A stretch of 64,000 bases of DNA, taken from the NCBI GenBank assembly GCA_035771165.1, contig JAWNZC010000321.1, positions 2,083,501 through 2,147,500 on the forward strand, read 5' to 3'. A model generated the notes under the pieces. That model saw only the letters and a list, made by a program, of their open reading frames with translations. It ran no database searches and had not been told where the DNA came from. Shown here piece after piece: positions 56,128 through 64,000 of the stretch. A program made the translations under genes and the position numbers. Position 1 is the first letter of the stretch. The number at the start of each line of letters is the position of its first letter. The stretch comes from Paragorgia papillata (taxonomy: Eukaryota > Cnidaria > Anthozoa > Scleralcyonacea > Coralliidae).

Positions 56128-56303
56128 TTTATTTAATATTACTAACCTTAACGTGAATGTGTATAATATTTTTAATTAGTTATGTATTATTTTTATTAGT
56201 TATCTTGTATTAGTTAGTTAGTTTATACACGGCTCCAGGGAAGAGCACATTATGTGAATTGGACTCCGTGTTCTAAATAAAGTCTTAATAAAGATAAGTT
56301 AAT

Positions 56304-56372
56304 AGGCTCCCTCGCAGCCGTTGTTAGGGTCGGTCCCAAACTGCTCGAGTGAGCAGCCGTTGGTGGGGAGCG
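56304..56372 (+). repeat. Terminal repeat GCTCCCTCGCAGCCG, left copy
   Basis: A 36-bp segment (CTCCCTCGCAGCCGTTGTTA ... GGTCCCAAACT) is the perfect inverse of 63695-63730. It is followed by a 30-bp segment (GCTCGAGTGAGCAGCCGTTG ...) that at the right end lies in the same, not inverted, orientation. Confidence 0.75.
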
Positions 56373-56623
56373 AATGAGATTACAGCATTGATCACTGCTA
56401 AAATTAAACGCCAGCCTTTTGCCGAGCGACGAGGCAAGCGTTGTTGTGTAAAACTTGTTTAATCGAAAGCTAATATTTCGAAAAGTTTAGCTTAGAACAT
56501 TACAAAATTTACGAAGAATAATGTTTTGACTGTTCTTTCTGCCCAGTAAACAAAGGTGCGTAAAAGTCAATGCGAAGCGTGTGGGCATCAGAGAAATATT
56601 GTTGGCTGTGTTGACATTACATT

Positions 56624-57003
56624 TCCAAAGTCTGAAAATTATCTGCGCACTTCACGGCACTTGAAATCACGAATATTTTCAGACAAACTTCACTGAATTT
56701 TTGAAGAGTGCTATTTCGATTATCCTCGTTCACAACATGCAGATAAACAAGCTTTGAAGTTATGAGCGTCAGCGAAATAAAAGATGTAAACACAAGCCCG
56801 ACGGAAATGGGGTGAACAACAAGAGAGCGACTAGTATATAGAGTGTGTTTACTTGAAAGTTAATATTTCGCGTAGTTTAGCTTAGAACTTCACGAAATTT
56901 CTTGCCGCTCATATAAATAAATCCGTGCGGAAATTTTTGAAAAGGCTACAAGTGTTCGCAAAATGTAGCAGGTCCAGGTAGACAAATTGACTGGCGGCCA
57001 TTT
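56624..57003 (+). repeat. Direct repeat of about 380 bp, copy 1
   Basis: It matches 62809-63196 (CATTACATTTCCAAAGTCTG ... CCGGTCCAGGTAG-type end) with a few differences, including an indel near 56895. Unknown element family. Confidence 0.8.
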
Positions 57004-57283
57004 TGAATAAACACTAGCTCGACCAATCAGCGCGCGCGATTTTCTATAATCACCTGCATATTTATACGAAGTCTTTTTTTCTATAACATAGGAAAAAGAC
57101 GATCTTAGCTTTTGCTTGCATGTGTTCTTTAATTTTCGTTTTATATGCACTTTTTAAAGTTTCAACTTGATCTGGAGAAATAGGGGGCAGCCTCGATCTC
57201 CCCCCTCTCCCAGCTGCTACGGTACTGATTATCTCAGGAAACACGGACTTTTTCACATGACTCGTTTCCCCGCCCTTACACAA

Positions 57284-57302
57284 TTATATATATATATATA
57301 TA
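57284..57302 (+). promoter_or_regulatory. TATA-like run upstream of the EF-hand gene
   Basis: TATATATATATATATAGA about 70-85 bp before the chosen ATG. Could be a TATA box or only a microsatellite. Confidence 0.3.
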
Positions 57303-57370
57303 GACCTATCACACTTTGGCATTACTACAGCCAAGTACGCGACAGATATTTTGTGCGAGAGTTGACCAAC

Positions 57371-57934
57371 ATGCAATGTGTAACAGAAAAACAGAAAGCT
57401 TATCACTTGCGAAAATTGAGAACCCGTATGATAAGATTGGATGTGAACAAAGATGGCTACATATCTCGTGAGGATTATGAGCTCATGGCTGATAAGCTGG
57501 CAGAGTACGGCAAAATTACTAAAGAGCAAGCTGAGTCATCTCGCAAGGCGCTTATGGATGTGGCTGATGTCCTTGGTTTAAAACCAGGAATAAGAAAAAA
57601 AATAGAGGAAATAGCGAAGCATGCCAGTGAAGAATTTCTGTCTATGACACCCGAAAGAAAAAGGGAGACAATAACCAACACCCATAATCCGTTATTCGAT
57701 GCCATCGATACGAATAAAGATGGACACATCTCCGTAGAAGAGTTCAAAGTATACTTCAAGATAATCGGCCCAAGTATTTCAGAAGCAGAGGTCCTCCGAT
57801 CCTTTAACGCAATTGATTCCGATGGGGATGGTACGATAAGTCGTGAAGAGTTTCTCGCAGCCGCTTACGACTTTATTCATGGATATGAAGAAACCGAGCT
57901 TTCAAAAGCATTTTTTGGGCCTTTGCTTTCTTGA
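57371..57934 (+). CDS. Three-EF-hand protein of the coelenterazine (luciferin)-binding/SCP family
   Basis: 187 aa, single exon, start at ATG 57371. The open frame runs further upstream, but that part is repeat-derived and the chosen length fits the family (Renilla luciferin-binding protein, about 184 aa from memory). Canonical loops: EF1 at residues 24-35 (DVNKDGYISRED), EF3 at 113-124 (DTNKDGHISVEE), EF4 at 149-160 (DSDGDGTISREE). The second hand has no loop, as in this family. AYHLRKLRTRM at the start and the C-terminal GYEETELSKAFFG are the family-like ends. The expected role is Ca2+-triggered release of coelenterazine to luciferase, or cytosolic Ca2+ buffering if it is only an SCP. Ligand-pocket residues cannot be judged by eye. 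Confidence 0.85.
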   Translation: MQCVTEKQKAYHLRKLRTRMIRLDVNKDGYISREDYELMADKLAEYGKITKEQAESSRKALMDVADVLGLKPGIRKKIEEIAKHASEEFLSMTPERKRETITNTHNPLFDAIDTNKDGHISVEEFKVYFKIIGPSISEAEVLRSFNAIDSDGDGTISREEFLAAAYDFIHGYEETELSKAFFGPLLS

Positions 57935-57943
57935 CTGCTGTAG

Positions 57944-58183
57944 AAGGACTAGACTTACATACATTGTGGTCTTATCTGATCGGTTCTTTTTGTTTTTAAT
58001 CAATTTTACCAACACTGATTAAGTAATGTGTTTATGTGCTATGATTTAACTGTAAAAGAATTAGACTTTCATATATACCATATTCAAACAGGATACTTTA
58101 TAGACGTAGTGCATGTATATAACATTGTGTTATATTCTGATAGTCATTGTTGTATTCAATCAATTTTACCAACAGTAATTAAA
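57944..58183 (+). repeat. Tandem-duplicated 3' UTR of the EF-hand gene with ATTAAA
   Basis: Two related units of about 150 bp share TAGACTT-CAT, TCAATCAATTTTACCAACA and ATTAA-TAATG. ATTAAA at 58178 is a candidate poly(A) signal. Confidence 0.5.
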
Positions 58184-58734
58184 CAATGCATTTGTTTACT
58201 AAATTTGCTACACATGTATATGTTTTGCTGTTGAAATAGTTCTTCTAAACGATTTCAGTTAAAGCTAATTTTGATAACGTAACTCTTGGGCTATGCAGAG
58301 TCGTATGCGATGGACTACAACGCCATGCCAATATACATGATTGGAATCTACGTTGATTTTTAACGCTAGAAAAAGCTTGTCTTTAATCTCACCAATCATA
58401 TTTAGAAATTTAACTTAATGTAACGTTAAATTGAGCAAGATATTTTGGATCGATTTTTAAATCTAGAAATCAGCACAGCTTGTGTGCTTTCTGTGTGTAG
58501 AACAATCAAACCTGACAAACAGTAAACACTACACAAAGACAGCGTCTATTGAGCAGCAGGAATCTTTTTATATATTAAAGTTTCAATTAATTATTGTTTT
58601 GAAGTCATTAGAAGGATAATTGGTTTTGTCTTGATAAGATCACTGTATTACTGTTTTCTAAATTGTTGTTGAATACAGTAAATTTTTTTTCTTCCGATTT
58701 TTCGATTTAGGGGCAGAGAGAACAGTTTGTTCAA

Positions 58735-59110
58735 TCTTTACCACATTAGTAAGGCTTTGAGGTAGTTCTATTTTTCCTCGATGAGGTACCTCTATTTTTA
58801 GTACCTCTCACATTAGTAAGACCTGTCTCTATGAGGTACTTCTATTTTAAAACCATTGGCGATACTAAAAGTGCACCCTCTTATATAGGTCGAAAGACTG
58901 CATGTTTACCAAGCTTTCCTTGAACAGTTTGGCCTAAATCTATGTGTGCCTGGTGGAACTAACATATATATGCCTATTCTGAGAGAGGGGCTTAATCTCA
59001 ATAACCAACTGTTCTTTTAACGCCGTCAGTCCTATATACAACAAAGATTGGAGAAAGCAATAGTATTTCAGTCCTATATATAACAAATATTGGAGAAAGC
59101 AATAAGACAC
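58735..59110 (+). repeat. Two small tandem duplications
   Basis: CCACATTAGTAAG ... GAGGTACTTCTATTTT is repeated at 58738-58850. A 44-bp unit (CAGTCCTATATA-AACAAA ... GGAGAAAGCAATA) is repeated at 59027-59103. Confidence 0.6.
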
Positions 59111-59280
59111 TTTCCATTAACTCTTAAGAAGGTTCTGGTTTCCATAGCAACAAAACAGAACTTTTATTTTTATTTATATGAATTATTAATGCTTTTTTTT
59201 TGTTTAAATAATTAAATATAATTATCTTTTACACACAAAAATACATCAAACTTCGTAATTTTGCAGCTATACACTACATT

Positions 59281-59882
59281 AAAACGTCAGAGGAATCATA
59301 TCCATTATGCACAAAATGGGCACATTCCGCAGTCTAAAAGCATTTTCTTGTTCAATTAATAATGCTTGTCAAAAATTACAAATATAGCTAATACTTAGCC
59401 AACGAAACTGGCACAGTGCCACGGCACGTCATATAATTCTTATAGAATCTTCGACTGTTATAAATCTCATTACAATTTTTACTATTATTGCACGGTAAGA
59501 TGTTTTGTTATGTAAAGCCTGGTTTTAAACCAGGCTTTACAAAACATCTCCGTTTTCCATTCGGTTGCAACGCCAGAGTGGGCAGGCTCTCAGCATGCGA
59601 CGCGTAATCGTAGTCTGATTGATCGTAACACCATTGGCGTTGCGACCAAATGGAAAACCAGGCTTTCCTTCAAACTTCTTACCATGCCTTTATATAGTAA
59701 AATTTGTGTCGAAATTTATGTATCAGTTCAAAATTCTATAAGAATTATAAGCTGTGTCATGCCGTGACAGTCGGTGCCAGTTTAGTTGGCAAGTTGCTCT
59801 TTATAGATAAATGATAATGATAATTAGACTACGGAATGTGCCCATTTCGCGCGAATGCATGGATATGATTTATTTGACGTTT
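59281..59882. mobile_element. Fold-back element, about 600 bp
   Basis: AAAACGTCAGAGGAATCATA on the left and its near inverse (TATGATTTATTTGACGTTT) on the right. AATGGGCACATTCCG and AATTCTTATAGAAT also pair. Two nested inverted motifs lie in the centre, including AAAGCCTGGTTTTAAACCAG followed by GCTTT. Confidence 0.65.
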
Positions 59883-60162
59883 AAATTTCAAGTTACTGTA
59901 AGCAAAATGGGAAGGCAAGGCGCTGCATGCTACCATTTATCTTGCTGTTTGACTTTATGAGAATAACTAATCAAAATTATATAACTGATAGAGATTCCTG
60001 TTAAAAAGTATTTTAACATATCATTCGAGAGCTCTTCTTGAGCTCTATCTAATGGTAGTTGTCCTGTAGCCTAACTCTAACCAATCTTGTTTCCAGAGCC
60101 TTCTCACGCGGGCCGCGCAAACGAAGGCTCTGGGATAATCCGTTTCAAATCGACATTTATTT

Positions 60163-60588
60163 TTAAAACCCCTCAAGGCTTTCGAAAGAACAAAGAATAC
60201 AGATTTTCAAATGTCCCTTGATATAAACCACTGTCAATTACTGCATGCCATTTGCAAGCGACTGTTAGGCGAGCGATTTTTTTCATGTTTGTTTACGTTT
60301 GAAAGTTGCACGTTTCACCAGAAAATGTTGAACGTTTAAAAACAAATCAATCAACTTGCGGCGTCATTTTGACAGGTTTCTTTGAACTGACGCCGCAAGT
60401 TGATTTATTTGTTTTTAAACGTTCAAAGTTTTCGTGTGAAACGTGCAACTTTCAAACGTAAACAAACATGAAAAAAATCGCTCGCCTAACGGTCGCTTGC
60501 AAATGGCAGTAATTGACAGTGGCTTATATCAAGGGACATTTGAAAATCTGTATTCCTTGTTCTTTCGAAAACCTTGAGGGGTTTTAAA
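60163..60588. repeat. 426-bp near-perfect palindrome
   Basis: Arms of about 202 bp with few mismatches and a 21-bp loop (60367-60387). The outer ends are TTAAAACCCCTCAAGG and its inverse. The inner ends are CAACTTGCGGCGTCA and TGACGCCGCAAGTTG. Confidence 0.9.
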
Positions 60589-60644
60589 TTTTATCTGGCG
60601 ACTGAGACTTGTCAAAAAACGTATTTTACTTCTCCAGAAGGATA

Positions 60645-61095
60645 TATTCTACAAATTAAAATAAATTATAATTAAAAATAAATTATAATTAAAATAAAAA
60701 ATAAAAATAAATTATATTACTAACCCCCCGCCCCCCACCCCCATAAAATTCAAAACTTAAAATCCACTTCATAAAACCTAACCCTAATCCTAACCCGGCC
60801 TAACCCACCCTTACCTCAACCCTTCAGATCCCAACCCTGACATTAATCTCAACCCCACCCACCCTACTTATAAAACCCCACTAACACTAAACCTAACCTT
60901 AATCACATTTATCAGCCCAAGTTTATTTTACAAATTTAAAATAAGTTATAATTAAATTTAAAAATAAACTATAATACTAACCCCCACCCCCATAACTTAA
61001 AAGCCACTTCCTAAAAACCTAACCTCAACCCTAAACATAACCCTCTTAACCCCAACCCTAACCTTCTCCGTAATCTCAATCATATTTATGACCCT
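60645..61095 (+). repeat. Duplicated C-rich, telomere-like degenerate repeat
   Basis: Two units share the order AAATTAAAATAAATTATAAT, CTAACCCCC-ACCCCCATAA, AAAA-CCACTTC-TAAAA and then CCTAACCCTAATCCTAACCC-like sequence. The motif CCTAA(C)CC resembles the complement of TTAGGG but is irregular. Confidence 0.7.
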
Positions 61096-61236
61096 AACAC
61101 CTTAAACCTCAAATTATTAACCATTTTTCACCACTACTCACCAACACAATACACCAAGGATGGTAGGTCACAACCAGGATCTAAATACCTGAACCTTATG
61201 GTTTACTTTTACTTTTATTTTACATTTTACAAAACA

Positions 61237-61302
61237 CTGGAAAACGCGGATACCGGGTATGGAAAATGCGGGTATGGAAAATGCGGGTATGGAAAATGCG
61301 TA
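61237..61302 (+). repeat. 17-bp tandem repeat, about 4 copies
   Basis: GGGTATGGAAAATGC is repeated from about 61256, with a variant first unit. Confidence 0.85.
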
Positions 61303-62808
61303 TAATAATTTTAATGAATAATAATAATTTTATATATACATTTTTGCATATCGAAACCAAAAATAGGCATGTCCAGACATGCATGTATCTACTGCGTTCA
61401 ATCATGCCTATAGCTACTATGGTAAAAACAATGTTGTAATTACTGTATGTACTTGTAGTGACCTTGTATTCAGAGCTGAACAAGATTTTTGTCGATGCTA
61501 GCCATGCTGTGTTTTTACCTTAAGAAAGGAACTCAGTAAAGCCAGCAAAGCACAGGAGGCTGAGCACTAACAACTCTACTCATATCCGGCACAGAAGCAT
61601 GAGTCCCAAGCCCATGCAGATATGTGCATGGTCACCCATTCAAATATTAACTCAATCAAATTGGGCTTCACTTAGATCCTCGTGATAATAGCTTGACTAT
61701 TAAAGCTATGGTGCTATTTAAAACCTATGGTAATAAAGTATGGTTATTGTTTAGTAGGCCAATCAAATTTTAATACAGTACACCAAAAACTCACAAAATT
61801 TGACTAAAGTATTTAAATAACTTTGTTGCAACAATTTGTCAAATAATAATGCAATCCAGTTGGTAAGTAAAAGAAAATCGTTTGAGATAACAAGCATCTG
61901 AAGTATGACTGCTGTAAAGTTTAGAAATAATGAAGTTGTGAACGAAGATCTCCAGCAATTGTCATCAAAATTATGAAAGCAACTATTGTAAAATGTTATT
62001 TAATAGCATAATAATTTCGCTCGTGGACTACCACAGGTTTTGCACATTGTTGCTTGATCATGAAGCTAGTTTTGTTTTCTTAGAAGAAAATTTCAGCAAT
62101 GCACAGCCTTGTCAGTTTACAAAGCTCGATCAGACTGCTGAGTGCTGAATACATGTAAACATGTTGGCCATATATTATGCCTCGTCTGAATATGAAATTG
62201 TCCAAAGACTATTAAGAGGCTTTCAAAATCTTATCATCATTCCAACAACGTCTATAGTACATCACATTTAAAAATTTACTACGATTCAGACTTAAAATAC
62301 TTACCAAGCTTGTAAAAACGTCTATTCTTGAAATAAATATCCTCGCTCGGCTTGAACTGATTTCGCTCCATGCTGCCATAGCATTGACGTACATGAAGTA
62401 CTTGGTTTACAATTTTGGCTTCGGCGGTTTGTCGTCAGTCAGTCGTTTAATTCTATGTTTTGATTGGCTCCGAAGGCATTCTTTTGTTAACTTACATTAC
62501 ATTACACCACTCGCACGACAGCAAGGTATCTACTAGCGCATGCGCAGTAGATACAAAAATGACAAAGATATTTGATTTCCAGGGGACACTTCTGCGTCCT
62601 AGTAAACATAAATTTGGTCGCAACCTTGATCGGAGGGGGAAGGGAGGGCACATTTTAAAGATGAATCGCGTTCCCACAGAAGTCACTCGGCATACGCTGT
62701 GTCCCAATGTAAATATTCCACGATTGTAGCTTCGTACATGGCGACAAGATATTATAAACACGGACTAAAAATACTTGTTTCCATTGTTCAAACTGACAGC
62801 TCGTATTC
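61303..62808. other. No gene recognised
   Basis: AT-rich sequence. Short frames on both strands show no family motifs. Confidence 0.45.
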
Positions 62809-63196
62809 ATTACATTTCCAAAGTCTGAAAATTATCTGCGCACTTCACGGCACTTGAAATCACGAATATTTTCAGAAGAACTTCACCGAATTTTTGAAGA
62901 GTGCTATTTCGATTATCCTCTTTCACCACATGCAGATAAACAAGCTTTGAAGTTATGAGCGTCAGCGAAATAAAAGATGTAAACACAAGCCCGACGGAAA
63001 TGGGGTGAACAAGAGAGCGACTAGTATATAGAGTGTGTTTACTTGAAAGTTAATATTTCGAGTAGTTTAGCTTAGAAGTTCACGAAATTTATGAAGAATG
63101 GTATTTTAATTATGTTCTTGCCGCTCATATAAATAAATCCGTGCGGAAATTTTTGAAAAGGCTACAAGTGTTTGCGAAATGTAGCCGGTCCAGGTA
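62809..63196 (+). repeat. Direct repeat of about 380 bp, copy 2
   Basis: Same family as 56624-57003. It includes a 30-bp stretch (TATGAAGAATGGTATTTTAA ...) lacking in copy 1 at that point, though similar sequence occurs near 56500. Confidence 0.8.
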
Positions 63197-63198
63197 GT

Positions 63199-63732
63199 CT
63201 CCTTCGCAGACGTTCTTTTATAGTGCTTCAGGTGTGCGTAAACTACCAATCGAGAATATTTCTTCTTCTACGTATTTTAATTTGTCTTCTTCAATGTTGC
63301 TCAAGCTAACCGAAGAAATCCCAATACTTCATGTAGGTGAATGACTTCTTCTTGCATATTAAAAACTTCACAAGCGGTAGCATGGCCAGAAACCTTTGAT
63401 ATTGTATCGGCGCTTAATTTGTAAATCAGCGATTTACCATGCACACTCGGTAGGAAAGTTGACAAACATCAGTATTCCCTTGGACAACTGCTTTCCATTT
63501 ATAGGGATTAAGATCTTTTATTTTAAACGTAAATCACACACTTTCTTACACCAACTAATTCGCCATCAAAATACCGAGGCATGGACATGCCAAGGTGAAG
63601 GTCGGCTTTCCAGATTTTGGAAGGCTTCCTCTGATTGGTCAGATGCGGGAATGGAATGTGTTGCTCGAGTGAGCAGCCGTTGGTGGGGAGCGAGTTTGGG
63701 ACCGACCCTAACAACGGCTGCGAGGGAGACTA
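63199..63732. mobile_element. TIR element or right end of a larger one
   Basis: AGTCTCCTTCGCAGACGTTC at the left and AACGGCTGCGAGGGAGACT at the right are inverted, suggesting a 534-bp element. Its right end also pairs perfectly with 56306-56341, so it may instead close a 7.4-kb unit. Confidence 0.55.
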
Positions 63733-63881
63733 ATAAGTTAAAGAAACCATTTTAAATTTTTCAAAAAATACTTTTACACATAAAATATCTTGTCTAATGG
63801 CAACTATGACGTCACACAAGTTGAAATCCGAGCACTTTACGAAGAAAACCAAAGTTTATGCAAGAGATACAATATGAGCGG

Positions 63882-63933
63882 CCGAACTGTATGGGATTTA
63901 CAACGACGCCATTGTAAATCCCATACAGTTCGG
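63882..63933. repeat. 52-bp perfect hairpin, same family as 3781-3847
   Basis: 22-bp perfect arms starting CCGAACTGTATGGGATTTAC around an 8-nt centre (CGACGCCA). Confidence 0.85.
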
Positions 63934-64000
63934 ACGCGAATGAGTTTATATCATGAATACTTTGTTTAGCAGTCGTAGAAAAGGCAAAAACAAATTATTT

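Larger units (their letters stand above)
51656..56303 (+). mobile_element. Near-complete CR1/L2-like LINE
   Basis: ORF1 (coiled coil plus SGNH esterase) and ORF2 (APE endonuclease plus RT) are in order. A 3' UTR with CTAAATAAAGTCTTAATAAA ends at about 56303, where an inverted-terminus repeat begins. The 5' boundary is uncertain (after the minisatellite palindrome). It is downstream of ATM and on the + strand. Confidence 0.88.

Noticed and set aside
57167..57370. N-terminal extension of the EF-hand protein
   Set aside because: Includes TA-repeat-derived Tyr/Ile residues and exceeds the family length. The ATG at 57371 fits.
60725..61095. True telomere
   Set aside because: Repeats are irregular and internal, with ordinary sequence on both sides.

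Overview
The window is eukaryotic, repeat-dense, AT-rich animal DNA, most likely from an anthozoan cnidarian and possibly an octocoral. The lineage call rests on an intronless three-EF-hand gene at 57371-57934. It reads like the coelenterazine (luciferin)-binding protein/sarcoplasmic calcium-binding family known from Renilla. The types of mobile element present are consistent with this but do not prove it.

The backbone of positions 2881-46503 is the 3' part of an ATM kinase gene on the + strand. I assembled 15 exons by reading splice sites and matching the translation to known ATM. Their phases are consistent and they join to 2055 nt (684 codons plus stop). They cover the end of the FAT region, the whole PI3K-like kinase domain and FATC. 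Upstream exons lie outside the window. One intron uses a GC donor, and one exon is only 45 bp. Introns range from 87 bp to 15.9 kb and are packed with mobile DNA.

Region by region: 1-2853 is a decayed antisense Ty3/gypsy pol fragment with a candidate LTR, ending 27 bp before the first visible ATM exon. 2881-10129 holds small exons with simple repeats and TIR elements. 10130-14622 is one intron with a TGATGTGAC satellite, a fold-back element enclosing a 20-copy minisatellite, a Penelope-like GIY-YIG remnant between 206-bp inverted arms, and a hAT-like element. 15964-22024 is a complete-looking, young tyrosine-recombinase retrotransposon (DIRS order, Ngaro/PAT-like) inserted into an older palindromic element. 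22100-28660 holds kinase exons and several fold-back elements. 28656-44535 is the giant intron. It contains a nested single-exon gene for a small PPPY-tailed membrane protein, a 2.5-kb fold-back, a TTAA-flanked element, and an antisense LINE whose ORF1 was split by a second LINE. 44536-46503 carries the last two ATM exons.

Downstream of ATM: 49308-50885 is a 19-bp minisatellite of about 83 units. 51656-56303 is a sense-strand CR1/L2-like LINE with an SGNH-esterase ORF1 and a nearly full-length endonuclease-RT ORF2. 56304-63732 contains the EF-hand gene between matching inverted termini, with further palindromes and a telomere-like C-rich stretch. Inside ATM, all four autonomous retroelement bodies with RT (gypsy, DIRS and two LINEs) are antisense to the gene. 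The one outside is not constrained in this way.

Genes likely to be real host genes: ATM (partial), the nested membrane protein, and the EF-hand protein. Everything else is mobile or repetitive.
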